Positions 1 through 11,100 of a DNA stretch of 64,000 nt are shown here, piece after piece. The notes beneath the pieces were generated by a model. The model ran no database searches. It was not told the origin of the DNA and saw only the letters and a list, made by a program, of their open reading frames with translations. How positions within the stretch are numbered: position 1 is the stretch's first letter; every line of letters begins with the position of its first letter. Made by a program: the position numbers and the translations under genes. Source of the DNA: Micromussa lordhowensis (Eukaryota; Cnidaria; Anthozoa; Scleractinia; Lobophylliidae); the NCBI GenBank assembly GCA_964020085.1, contig OZ026606.1, positions 11,230,797 to 11,294,796 of the forward strand, read 5' to 3'.

Positions 1-573
1 ATATTGAATTTTGAATGCTTAAGATGGAATTACTTTAAACTTTTGCTGAACTTATAAGTTTTATTATAATCTTGAGAACCTATTAGATTGGAATGCAAGT
101 TCAGTAAAAGATCAGTTAATGAAACAAAAAAATGAGATACTTGAATACATTAACTAAGAGAGAAAGTGCCTCTTGACAGCTTAACAGAACAAAAATTTCC
201 CAGATAACTGTTGCTGTTTGTTTTAACTGTCCAGGCCTACTGATGGTTGATGTAACCTTCGGATGGGTAAAAAAGTAATAATGAAATAAAACTAGTACTT
301 CATATGGAAAATCAACAGTGCATTCAAAGTCAACCCTGTTCACTGGGCTTTTCCCTTTATGCAAATATTCCCAACCTCCCAATTTACAAGGTAAAAGCCC
401 TGGGTACAGTCCAATTTTTGCCAAGGGCGAAGAATGTGTTCTTTTTTCAACAATTTAGCTTTATTTAATTGAAAAATAATTGCCTCAGTCTACTTAACTG
501 TAGTCCTACTACCATAAGGTGTGAGCCTGTTACATCCTAATGTCAGCTTCTTTTCTCACCATTTTTAACCCAG
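1..573. other. Upstream intron or intergenic DNA
   Basis: No convincing coding exon is seen on either strand. The sequence is AT-rich. A polypyrimidine stretch ending in cag at 571-573 gives a plausible 3' splice site for the exon that starts at 574, so this is probably the last intron of that gene. Confidence 0.5.
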
Positions 574-2403
574 CTTCAGGAACGACTGAACAAACTTGGT
601 GTTTGTCTCTCTCATGGAAGGCGTGATACCCTGCTGAAACTTCTTGGTGGCCACTTTGCAGATAAAGTTGTTGAAAGAGTAAAGGCTGGTAGAGTTTTCC
701 GTGGCACTGGGGATAACTGGGATTTGAAGGTCTTAAAGGGGCACATGCGAAAGGACATTCAAAACGAAGACCTTCATTTATTTGCCTCCAATCTTATTGA
801 AAACAGGATCAACTTCTCACACCTCCCTAATGTTCAACCCAAGGGGGACATTGTGAATTTTCCACGCCATCATTTTTCCTTAAATGTCAATGAGTGGAAA
901 CTGTACATAAACAGTGCAAAGATACTTGTGGGAAGAATAATTCTTGAATTTTTCCCAAAATTCAAATGGTTGAAGTCAGTCATCCCTCCACACATACCTC
1001 ACATTTATGGCAAAGAAATGGCTCAGAAGTCCACCATTGTGAGCTTACCCATTCTTAATGCCAACGAAGCTAAATATGAGGATTGTGTCAACATTTTGAG
1101 GTCTTACGAGAAGTGGATTGCCGAAATTTATGTCAAGGCAGGGCTACTTGATGAAGAACCACATGTTGACAACCCCCAAATGCCACATGGACCAGCAGCA
1201 CCTGGACAAACAAATGCTCACAGGGAGGATAGCCCTGATGATCCTATGAGGGAAATGAAGATAGCTTTTGCTGGTGATCAGTTGACCCGAGTTAGATTTG
1301 CTGGTGCTAAAGATTTGCTTTCGGGGTCCCACACTCCATCAGATCGTTTTGAACATTGCTCCCCATTCAAACCAGTTATGTGGCACACAAAGGCATCATT
1401 GCTCCAGTATTCTTATTCCTTCCTGCACAAGGCGGAATCAGTAAATCAAATTGGAACTCTGAAGTACTTTAGAGAAAAATTTAATCGCCGAAATGCCACC
1501 CCAGCTAAAGTGCTAGATTCTTATGAAGGAAGTGAGGAACTGTTCCTGAGTGTGGGCAGAGCTTATATTGTAGTTGCTGCACTCTGCTTTTTTGGAATGG
1601 AAAGCATTGAAGAAGTTCCCTCACTAAAGAAGTTCCCTCCAAACATTTCCAATCAAACAGAAGAAAACAAGAAAAAATATTTTGATGATGCATTTGGCAA
1701 ATTTGTTGATGTTTACATATTGCAAAAAAATGTTGCTGCAAATGGAGAGGAGGAAGGGGATTATGTCACAAATTATGCCCTCAGCTACATCTTCCTCGCC
1801 GTCCTCATTATGCAAATGAAAGATACAGCAGCAGAGGCAGATGGTGAAAGAAATCTGGTAAATCAGAAGTTGCTGCTGTCTGTGTTTAAATCGATGGGAG
1901 CATACAGCAAATATGCTCTTGAAATGTTTGTCAGTATTGCTCAGATTGAATGTTTGTTAACCCCACGCCTCGCACAAGAGTTTAAGTGGGGTTTCTTTGT
2001 CAACTGGAGAGGTGGTGCTGGTAACAACATTGAAGATGATGTGGCCCAAGAAATCTTCAATAGACTAAGCAAGTCTGTAGTCCAAAGAATGGGGCCAAAC
2101 AAAACCTTCAGATCAATCAGCAAGGTGTGCAAAGCAACCAATGGTATCAAGGAAGTGAAGGAACAATTTGACGCCTCTGCTGGCATTCACCCAACTTCTG
2201 TCCAGCACACCACTAGAGAGTCACTCAAAGATGAAAAGGAGATGGTTGCTGATCTTATTCAGTTGGATCCTTTCACAAGGGTACCTGGAAGATGCCACGA
2301 TAGCTTCCCAGAAATCAAAAGGTGTCCCCTGAGGTATCTAAACATTGTTGAATTTCATCAGTGGCTTGACAAACACAAACAGGAACTGTCAAACAGAAAT
2401 TAA
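574..2403 (+). CDS. DUF6589-family protein, last exon (5' part outside window)
   Basis: An open frame of 609 codons runs to a TAA at 2401-2403. The frame is open upstream of the first possible start, back to a good acceptor (pyrimidine tract then cag) at 571-573, so I treat it as the terminal exon of a gene that starts left of the window. Visible hallmarks are a GDN motif near exon residue 46, then MRKD and LHLF, a GDQLTR motif near residue 233, and a tryptophan-histidine pair (MWHTK) near residue 270. I associate this pattern with DUF6589, a family common in cnidarians and fungi whose function is not established. The spaced acidic positions suggest an RNase H-like, transposase-related core, but that is inference. 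No frameshift or internal stop is seen, so the exon looks functional. Confidence 0.72.
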   Translation, partial: LQERLNKLGVCLSHGRRDTLLKLLGGHFADKVVERVKAGRVFRGTGDNWDLKVLKGHMRKDIQNEDLHLFASNLIENRINFSHLPNVQPKGDIVNFPRHHFSLNVNEWKLYINSAKILVGRIILEFFPKFKWLKSVIPPHIPHIYGKEMAQKSTIVSLPILNANEAKYEDCVNILRSYEKWIAEIYVKAGLLDEEPHVDNPQMPHGPAAPGQTNAHREDSPDDPMREMKIAFAGDQLTRVRFAGAKDLLSGSHTPSDRFEHCSPFKPVMWHTKASLLQYSYSFLHKAESVNQIGTLKYFREKFNRRNATPAKVLDSYEGSEELFLSVGRAYIVVAALCFFGMESIEEVPSLKKFPPNISNQTEENKKKYFDDAFGKFVDVYILQKNVAANGEEEGDYVTNYALSYIFLAVLIMQMKDTAAEADGERNLVNQKLLLSVFKSMGAYSKYALEMFVSIAQIECLLTPRLAQEFKWGFFVNWRGGAGNNIEDDVAQEIFNRLSKSVVQRMGPNKTFRSISKVCKATNGIKEVKEQFDASAGIHPTSVQHTTRESLKDEKEMVADLIQLDPFTRVPGRCHDSFPEIKRCPLRYLNIVEFHQWLDKHKQELSNRN

Positions 2404-2924
2404 AGACACAACTGTAATAGTCACTGAACCGTTAAAGTACCTATTGGGAATCAAAATATCACTTTTCACTGTTATGCCAAATACAATATGTAATTTAAGG
2501 TCAGAATCACTATAAAAATGATGAATAAGATTCCAGGACGATAGGAAAGTATCCCTCAACTACAGCTGAACTGGTTTTTGACCAGTGATTAAAATATCTG
2601 TATATTGATAACCAAGCTTATGGGTCAAGATATTTAACATTAGTGTCTGATATTTACAAATGACTAAAATTTAATTGAAGGTTCTTACAAAATGAGTGAG
2701 GATAGTATTTTTGTTTTTGTAAGATCTCATTGCATGCCAGTAATATTCCAGTTTTGGCATTATGAAAAGTAGAAGACTCACCACATCAAAAGGTGTACTC
2801 AGAATGGGCACAAATCATAAAATGGAGAGAGAATAACTTTAGAAATAATTGATGAAGGTACATGTACCTTGAACTTTGATTGGTTTTTCATTTCTAATTC
2901 ATATGCACTTAAATACCAGTGAAT

Positions 2925-3020
2925 CTGTCGGTGAGTCAGTCAGTCATTGAGTCAGTGATTGAGTGAGTTAGAAAGACAGTCGGTCAGTATGTCAGCCAGC
3001 CATCCGGAGAACCAACAAGC
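2925..3020. repeat. Degenerate GTCA/GAGT tetranucleotide repeat
   Basis: Repeated gtcagtca-like and gagtgagt-like units with many interruptions. This is an old microsatellite in the spacer downstream of the DUF6589 gene. The rest of 2404-3209 shows no gene. Confidence 0.5.
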
Positions 3021-3209
3021 CAGTCAACAATTTCATATTTGAGCACTGAGCCTTCATCAGAGCATACTGTAATCTTCTGAATATAGCCCTTCCTCAACAC
3101 CACCCCTTAAAATTACATGTAAAGCCCCCTCAAAATAATATCATTCCAGGGGCTTGTTCTATTTGTAATATTCAGATGTACAGTTTGGGTTCAAATTATT
3201 TTAATGTAA

Positions 3210-3306
3210 CTTTTAATAACTGTGTACATATTCTGAACAGTGTTTTGTAATCCTTTTCTTTTAATAACTGTGTACATATTCTGAACAGTGTTTTGTAATC
3301 CTTTTC
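3210..3306. repeat. 48-bp tandem duplication
   Basis: Two consecutive, essentially identical copies of a 48-bp unit that starts ttttaataactgtgtacata. The copies begin at 3211 and 3259. This is probably a recent replication-slippage duplication. Confidence 0.85.
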
Positions 3307-3590
3307 CAAACAAGTGGTCTAGTATTAAAACAGGACACTACTGTTAAAATTGTATAGGTAACAATTTAAGTCATGAAAGTAGACTTTCCAGGCCTTCACA
3401 AATTACAGTCAAGGTTAGTTGCAAATTTGCAGTAATATAAACAAGAAAACATGGTAAGCCATAAATCAAGCTACAGGTACACTTTCAGCCAGAAAAAGTT
3501 TTATTTGGGTTAACAAATAGACCTTGAAATTAACTAGAAATACAGGGGGAATTAGTAGTCTACACATAATGAAGTCAGAGTTTGATTAAG

Positions 3591-3753
3591 CAATAGACCA
3601 CAAGTTTCTATGGTTTATAACGGGATGTTGGTAGAACAAGAGACAAATTCGTAAATCACGAGCCGCAGGTGAGTGATTTACGAATTCTTTGAGTGTTCTT
3701 CCAACAGCCCAAGTGGTTTATGCCTATAAACCATGGACACTTGTGGTCTATTG
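3591..3753. mobile_element. Short inverted-repeat element (MITE-like)
   Basis: The ends caatagaccacaagt and acttgtggtctattg are perfect inverted copies. The similarity continues inward (tatggtttata against tataaaccat). The element is 163 bp with no coding capacity. 3754-4851 holds no gene that I can support. Confidence 0.75.
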
Positions 3754-4851
3754 TGATCTGACGTGCGATTTTTCCATGAGTTTACTGGCACAATTAAACC
3801 ATAGCTGATTTACCAGTGTAATTCTGTTGTAGCATCGTATTCTCTCAAGATTATTTTCTTTGAGTTAAAGAATCATCTTATGTAAAAATGCTTTGAAGTA
3901 AAAATTTACTACAATGCTTTGGTATTATCCTATAGTGTATAACTGTAATAAAAATAATCTTATGGTACTATATAGCATACACAGCCAAACAGTAAGAGGT
4001 CAACCTTTACTATTATCACTGGGTAATAATTTGTATTGATTCAGAAAATATCATTATTACCGGTTATTACTATAATTAGAATTATAACTTTCCGAGAGAT
4101 GTATACCAGCTGTGCGCAGAGGAATTTTGATTTTAGGGCATAAAACATTAACTGAATAGCTCATTTAAGTTGATCTGACGCTAACAAGATAAGCACACAA
4201 ATGACTACTATACACAGGCTTGTGTATTTTAAGGTCAGTCCACTGAAATAGAACCTACACTGAGATTTTTGTCAAACTTTGCCTATTGATTGTTTGTATT
4301 ATGGGAACTTAAATTTAGAAATAGAAATGGGGGTCCGCATGTTCATTTAGGAGCGACAGCACCTTGTTTATACCATATAAATCCTTACAAATAGCACCAT
4401 GATTGCTTGCTCAATTTACGATTCACTGACGATTGCTTCTTGCCCAACACTGAGAATTGGCCCATATTTTACATAGAGAAACTTACTACTCAATTCAATA
4501 CAACAGAAAAAAATGATAGGTCACCACGCTCGTTTAAGACAAAATGACAATTATTTTACCTCTTTGGCGAGTTCCAGCCGCAATGAAAAACCCGCCATTT
4601 TTTAATTTGCGTGCGCTAATCACGCATAAAATTATATGCAATAGGGATGCGCAATGCAATACTGGGGAATAACCTTAAGTGCACAGCAACCCTTAGTGAC
4701 TTCTGTTTGCCTTGGCAACAACAAAATCTTAGTCTCTCAACAAACCTTGATGCTATTAGCCCTGTATTACATACATGTAAGTTGTCTAGGGCTGTTACTC
4801 CCTTCATGTTTTCTTAGAGCACTACCTAGAATCAAGTGGCAAACTACGCCA

Positions 4852-5076
4852 GGGCCGGGTTGTTCAAAGCCCGATTAAGCTAACCCAGGATTAGCGAGAA
4901 TTTTGATTTCATTTTTGTAGCTTTTCAGCAAGGAGTTCCGTTTATAGTTTTTGCCCTTCAGTTTTGAGCATGACTAATCTCAAACTACACAAAACATAAA
5001 CGATGGATAACACTTTTATCCACGGTTAACTTTTAATCCTGGGTTAGCGTTAACCGGCTTTCGAACAACCCGGCCC
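4852..5076. mobile_element. MITE, family copy 1
   Basis: The ends gggccgggttgttc and gaacaacccggccc are inverted repeats, followed inward by a second inverted pair (aacccaggatta against taatcctgggtt). A closely related copy lies at 26518-26760, so this is a dispersed family. It ends about 160 bp beyond the RecQ stop codon. Confidence 0.8.
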
Positions 5077-5238
5077 AGATGTATAAGAAGTAATGTACCA
5101 GTAACTAATTAAATAAACTGTTTTTGGCCAAGTAAACTTGCAGAATCATTCAATCTTCAGATACATGTTAGCCAACAAGGACATGTAAAGAAAAGCATTC
5201 AACAAAATAATGTGAACAGCTTCAAGGAAGTGAGAAGC

Positions 5239-7404
5239 TCAGTCATTATAAGTGTCACAGGTATCATCTTCAATCAGCGGAGCATATTTGCTTATGAATG
5301 AGAAAATCTTTGCCGAGCAGTTCTCATTCCATATTTTGTAATCATCAAGAAGGTCTGATTCTGTCTGAAGGTAGTCAATTCCTTCCATGATTTTTTCAAG
5401 AACATTCTTTTCATGGGAGAAACTGAAGAGCATCTCACCAGGCAATCTTGTAAGAGCCTCAAATTCATCCAGCTCACTGAAAATAAGTTCTTCAAGTACA
5501 GCTTTGTTTTCAGTTGGCATGGCTCTCACTTTGCGTTTAACTTTACCAGGTAATTTGTTCACAACATTAGTACATGTTGCATCACAAACACAGCAACATC
5601 TCTCCTGAGTAACCCTTGGAAACCCCAAATACTCCAACATCAGTTTGCGCAGACAAGTAGTTTGGGATTTGCAATATTCCTTCATTGAATCCTGAACATG
5701 CTTCTTGTTTTTGGCAATGTCAGAGTTATTGTAATAAAGTGTGGCTTTAGATGGGACTCCTGTTCTGCCAGCACGTCCAGTCTCCTGCACGTAAGACTCG
5801 ATGCTACTTGGTGGTGTGATGTGTACAACATGTTCCACATGAGGTACATTGACTCCCATCCCAAGCGCTGATGTAGCAAATAACACCCTCACCCTTGAAT
5901 TTTCCTTTTTTACTTCTGCAATAAGGCTCTTTTTCATTCGTTTTGTTTGAGGAGCATGGAACTGAGCAAACAGCCTCGCAGCTGGATCTGTTGTGCTGCC
6001 CACAAATTGTTTATCTTGTAAGATTCGTTCAAACAAACCATATGCATAACCACAATACTTCAGTTTCAAGTAAATGATGGTCATGGGATACTTTTCTCTC
6101 TGTAGAGCCAATTCATTTGCAATTGGGATGAGAATCTGGTCATAGCTTTCATACCCATGGTGGTTACTCATCCTAATCTTCTTGTCATAAAAAATGTTTG
6201 AGCGGTTTGGGTTTGCAGCAACAACTTTACAACCTTTCTGCAATGACAAACTCTGCTTTAAATTTGCGAGCAAATGTGGTGGTGCAGTTGCAGTAAGGGC
6301 CATGATTGGTACAGTGGGGAAAAGGGCCTTTAAAGCAGACAGGTCCTTAAAATCAGTTCTAAATTCTTCACCCCTGAAATGGACAAAAACAGAAATAGAT
6401 GATGTGAGAAAAGTTGTAGTGCCATTTATATCGTCAGAGGACAACGAAACTCAGTGGCGTCTAATAGGCTACATTTGTACAATTGATAGTTGCAAAGTAG
6501 GGTAGACAAAGGTTAATATTGTTAAAAGCTTATTACAAGGACATCCAGGTTCTGGTGTACAACAAGTAAAGTGATATTTTTTTATTTTAGCTACATTGTA
6601 GCTTACCCAGTCACTAGTTTCCATACCACTGTAGGAATGGATCCTTTTGTTAGGCTTTGAGACATATTTTAATATCAAGCCAGGTATTTTAAAATTGATC
6701 CTTAATGTTGCTGTAAGAGTATAGTAATAATTTAAACAGGTGACTACAGTACATGTACTTAGAGAAACGTTTAATTTTAGATACTGGATTACTAATAAAT
6801 TATCCCTGGAGAACTATCACTTAAAAATTATCACTGAAGTTGTTAAGCCTCACCAAATTTCCACACAGTGAGCTTCATCAACTACACATGCAGCCACATT
6901 ACTTTGGAAGACTTTGCCTTTCATAAGCTCTCGCCCTTCTTTGCTTAAAAGAGACTCTGGGTGGGCAAATACTATCTGTACATCTCCACTGACGAGATTC
7001 TTGGAGGGACTTTCTAGCTTTGACACGTCCACGCTTTCGTCGTCGTCTCCTGGATTGAACAGACTCTCGATACCCTCCCGATCATCACTGGTCAGCCGCA
7101 GAACATCGGCAGCGATTCCTCTCTCTTCTAAAACTTTAAGTTGGTCCTCAATAATGGAGTTCAGAGGACAAACAACGAAGACAATATTCTTGTCTGCCTT
7201 TACAGGCAAGAAATGTGGTAACAGCTGAAACAGGAGCGATTTGCCGAAACCAGTAGGCAGAACGGCAATAACATCGTTTCCATTCAGTAAATGCTCGAAG
7301 CACTTTACCTGAAGTGGCTTTAGGCAAAAGGAAGGAAAGTTGCTTCGGTTTAGAGCTAATCCAAGGCGACTGATTACCGATAAGTTATCACGCGACTCCG
7401 CCAT
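5239..7404 (-). CDS. RecQ-family ATP-dependent DNA helicase
   Basis: Two exons, 6854-7404 and 5239-6373. The donor gtgagg and the acceptor ttcag join in frame within a Trp codon, giving 561 aa from ATG to TGA. RecQ helicases unwind DNA 3'-5' in repair and replication. Visible motifs are PTGFGKS (Walker A, about residue 50), VVDEAHC (Walker B, about 177, split from the rest by the intron), TATAPP (motif III), LFATSALGMGVNVP (IV/V) and QETGRAGR (VI). A zinc-binding region follows with cysteines in the CLRKLML and CCCVCDATC contexts. There is no clear HRDC domain, so the protein is short beside BLM or WRN and nearer RECQ1/5 or the lineage-expanded helicases of cnidarians. The start is the first ATG of an open exon. 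No breaks are seen. The SAMHD1 gene lies upstream on the same strand, with an inverted-repeat element between them. Confidence 0.9.
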
Positions 7405-7554
7405 CTTGATTGAAAATTATTTCACACGTTCGTCACAGCGTAATTTATTACACCCAGTATTTTCGGGTGTTTTGGGGTCACATGACCAGCCGATGCCAGG
7501 GTCTTTTCCCGCCCGTCGCCCCCACTAGGGAAAAGCCCTGGGAACGAGGTTGAT

Positions 7555-8140
7555 ATAGAGTGTGTGCGGCTGTCACGCAATAAAAAATAAAATAAAAACT
7601 ACGCAACGGACAAAGTCAAAAAATTGTGATATTGTAGACGATAAATAAAGAAGACAGTTCTCCAAGTTTAAGCTGTGTGCGTTGTCCCAAAGCAGAGATG
7701 TTCGTCGAAATGTTCCGCACAAAATTACAGAGCGTAGTATGGAGCCGCCATGTTGGAGGACCTCTTTACTCCTCCAACATGGCGGCCAGTAAATAGTGTA
7801 AACACCTGAACTTACTTTGGCTCTCTAGTCAACTGATTATCTAAACCGAACCAAAAAATATTTACAAAAACACTTTTCCTGATACTTAAACTCCTAAAAT
7901 GGACGAAAATCACGAGATAACTGTATATTTTTCGACAAAAGCGAGCTTCGCATTATGTCACGCATCGCCATAACTTCGAAATTCAAAATGTTATGGTTTC
8001 CAAACGAAGGATGCTATTGAGCTGGAAAATTGTAAACAGAGCTAAATTTGGAACCTCTTAAGCCTGATGAGGATAAAACATTTAGTGGCTCTTTAGTTTT
8101 GGATTTGAGAATTTGATGACGTCACCCGCACACACTCTAT
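7555..8140. mobile_element. Inverted-repeat element between RecQ and SAMHD1
   Basis: The left end atagagtgtgtgcggctgtc and the right end gtcacccgcacacactctat are inverted repeats. At about 585 bp with no ORF, it is MITE-like. It fills nearly all the space between the start of the RecQ gene and the last coding exon of the SAMHD1-like gene, so it may contribute to the 3' UTR of the latter or the promoter of the former. Confidence 0.7.
7744..7786. repeat. Perfect 17-bp hairpin inside the element
   Basis: gccgccatgttggagga is followed by a 9-bp loop and then its exact reverse complement. It lies about 340 bp upstream of the RecQ start codon. Confidence 0.85.
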
Positions 8141-8177
8141 AATAAATACTTGACCGAACTAGATTTTTCAGTCCGTA

Positions 8178-11100
8178 CTAGAGAATTACATTTAGACTAG
8201 AATACGTCACCTTTGGCGTTGTACACAGCTGTCCCTGGCACCACCGAATAAAGCACCTGAAAAGGGGCCAACAATACAATAAATTGTTAAAATAGCACAG
8301 GAAGAAGTAAAAAACAACAACATCAACAAAAACGAAGGCTTCTTAATCTATCATCTGACTCGTTCCCCAGCGCGTCCTCGTCGGTCAGTGCTTAATGACG
8401 GCACAATGCTCTTGTTAAAATCAAAACCCGTAACCAGAAAATCCTGATTTCGGTTTGATTGTGCACACGTGTTCAATAACCGTTTCTGAGCATGCGTGAC
8501 TAATGCTGGCTCGCCTTCTGATTTCTCCCAGAGGTCTCGATTTCTTAGTGCTGACCAAAAGGATCGCAGCCTCTGGGAACGAGATCAGACGTTATCAGAA
8601 CCTTCACGGAACGCTAGCATTGCGTGACGACTCATACAACCGCTCAGGGCACGACATAGGGAATTTCTTTTCTTGCCCCTATCAAACAAAGACAAAGTCA
8701 TGCCGGTAAGACTGGGTGTAGAAATGACCTCCATTTCCTCTAAAACATAGCATGGTGTTTTTTTTTTTTTAAGAACAAACACTACCTTTGACAAGGTAAA
8801 CCTGACCATCACCTGCTCGACTCAACTTTGAGCTGTCACGCAACCTTCACTATCGTGACGTCGCCTTCAAAGAGCATTACTTGTGGGAAACTGCCGTTAT
8901 TACGGCCGTCACGCAACACCAGCTTATCGTAGTAACAAAGCATTTACTAACCGTTTAGCTTTCGCCAGATTTTCAGGGTCATTCTTGCGAAAGTAAATTC
9001 GAATTTGCTGCTCTACAAAATTCTCTGGTAGCATATTGCTCACCTATATTGGGTCGAATGGTAACAGTGATTTAGCAATGGATATCACGTTGAGACTATC
9101 TCATTACCCAACCTCCAGCGATACTTTAAAGAGTTCTTACTTTTACATCAGTGATAGAAATCCTATTCTCAAACTCATTAATAATTCATCAAGTGAAAAC
9201 AAAGAAAATCACAACTGTGAAGGAGGTTTGGATACCCGGTTATAACTAGTTTACTTCTTAGTTTTTGTTTCAATTGAGAAGATATATCAAACACTCGAGA
9301 CAGTATTTCATCGGCTATCCAAACACCTCGAATTTCGTCAAAAATACTCCGCTGCGCCTCGTATTTTCAACTCTTTTTTCCGTGTTTGGATATCTCGATG
9401 AAACACTGCCTCTCGTGTCTGATATATTCCATGCAAGTCACAAGGTGGATTGACAAGTGTACAACAGGGGCGGGAGGTGACGTGGAGGCACTCTTACCAT
9501 AACAAATAGGTAGGGGACTGAGAATTTTCTCCCAATAAGGAGGGTGTGAGGAGAGAACTAGACCCAAGGTCCCCTAGATCTTGGACTGCAAGTGGACTAT
9601 TGAACTTAACGCTATTCAGCAGTACTGCTTATTACATCATACAACACATGTTTTACTATTGAGTATGCGATGCGTCAAACCTTCGTGTTCAGAGCTACTG
9701 AGCAGTACTTCACTTAGCAGAACGTTATAAGCAGAACGTTCACGTGGCATTCTTATTTTTATTGCCATACCCCGATTCACAGTCAGCTTATCAGAAGCCA
9801 CGTCTACTATCGTGATATCCTGTGATTTCAAGTCACTGGCCTGATATGGCTACCACATGATGGTCATTTGGGTACGGTAAATACCTAATCCTACCAATCG
9901 CTTCGGTGGCAGATCAGGCTCGTTTGGTCTCGTTACGGTTATTTTGCTAAGTGGCGTCTCGCCGAAATACGAACTATGGCTCACCCAAACCCGCCTGATA
10001 TGCCGCGGAAGCATACCAAAAAGGTACGAAATCAGTATGCAATCAAACCCAATATGCAGTCAATCAATCAATCAATTAAAAGCTACTGAGTTGCACTTTC
10101 AAACAGTTGTCTCCTATCTACCGCATCGAGAAATATACCGAGTCAAACTAAATACAATACAAACCTCTTCCTTTCGAAGAATTATAGGTTTGTCTGGATT
10201 GTTCTTATGGTAAAACCGCACCGCGTCAATGGGATTTCTATCTCGCATTCCATAGTCAAAGGTGATGATCTATGAAACAAAATTATATGGGAAAACGTAA
10301 AAAATCAAGCAATGTCATTTCCAACCAAGGGAGGACATCAGAACCCAACTGGTCTTTCGGACAGGGAAGGGGAAAAGAAAATGTCAGTGTTTTTACAGTA
10401 ACGTGGAGGATGGGGAAAGATCAGAGTTCTAAGAACTTAACACTGTCAAGAAAATACACTTTAAGCTACTTTAGTATTAGAAAGTTTTCAAATACCTGGT
10501 GGTAAAAAGGGTTTTTTCTAGGAACAGGGCACTACTTACGTCAATAACAAAATCTTCAGGCTTGATGGACAGTTCTTCATCAATGCTTCTAGCTATTTCC
10601 TGTTGTATGTCTGAAATCTCGTCCTGTTGAAGTATCGATGCATTAGTTTAAATTGTGTTTTTCTGAGCGAATCTAATGTTGCTTGTGTCGCGGGAAGTAG
10701 AGTATTTACGCCTGCCTCCGTTTTGAACGTTTCATCCCTCATGTATGATCAGTAAGATAATTCGTTAGGAAGTTCACAGGGAGTAACTGATTTTAATGCG
10801 AAATCGGAAGCCCCACTCAAATATTAATAGGGAGTTTACGAAAACCACGACAGCAACGGCAACGCGAACGTCGCTAAACAAAAGGTGTAATGAGCAGAAC
10901 AATGGCTCAGCACGTGCGTTATAATTCTTGGTACATTTCTTTGCTGTCCACTGCAAACCAACAAAGTGAAATGACCAAATTCTGCGTTGTCCGTAGAACG
11001 TGAATCATGGGGGCTAATTTTGTTGCTTTTATTCAAATGTTTCGCCTTGTTCCAGATTCAGTTTCGTTATAGTTTGGACACTGAGAAACAAAGGAAAATG

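Noticed and set aside
9367..10505. Several frames of 60-90 codons around SAMHD1 exons
   Set aside because: Antisense or out-of-frame shadows of exons 8952-9043 and 10165-10269 and of a MITE.
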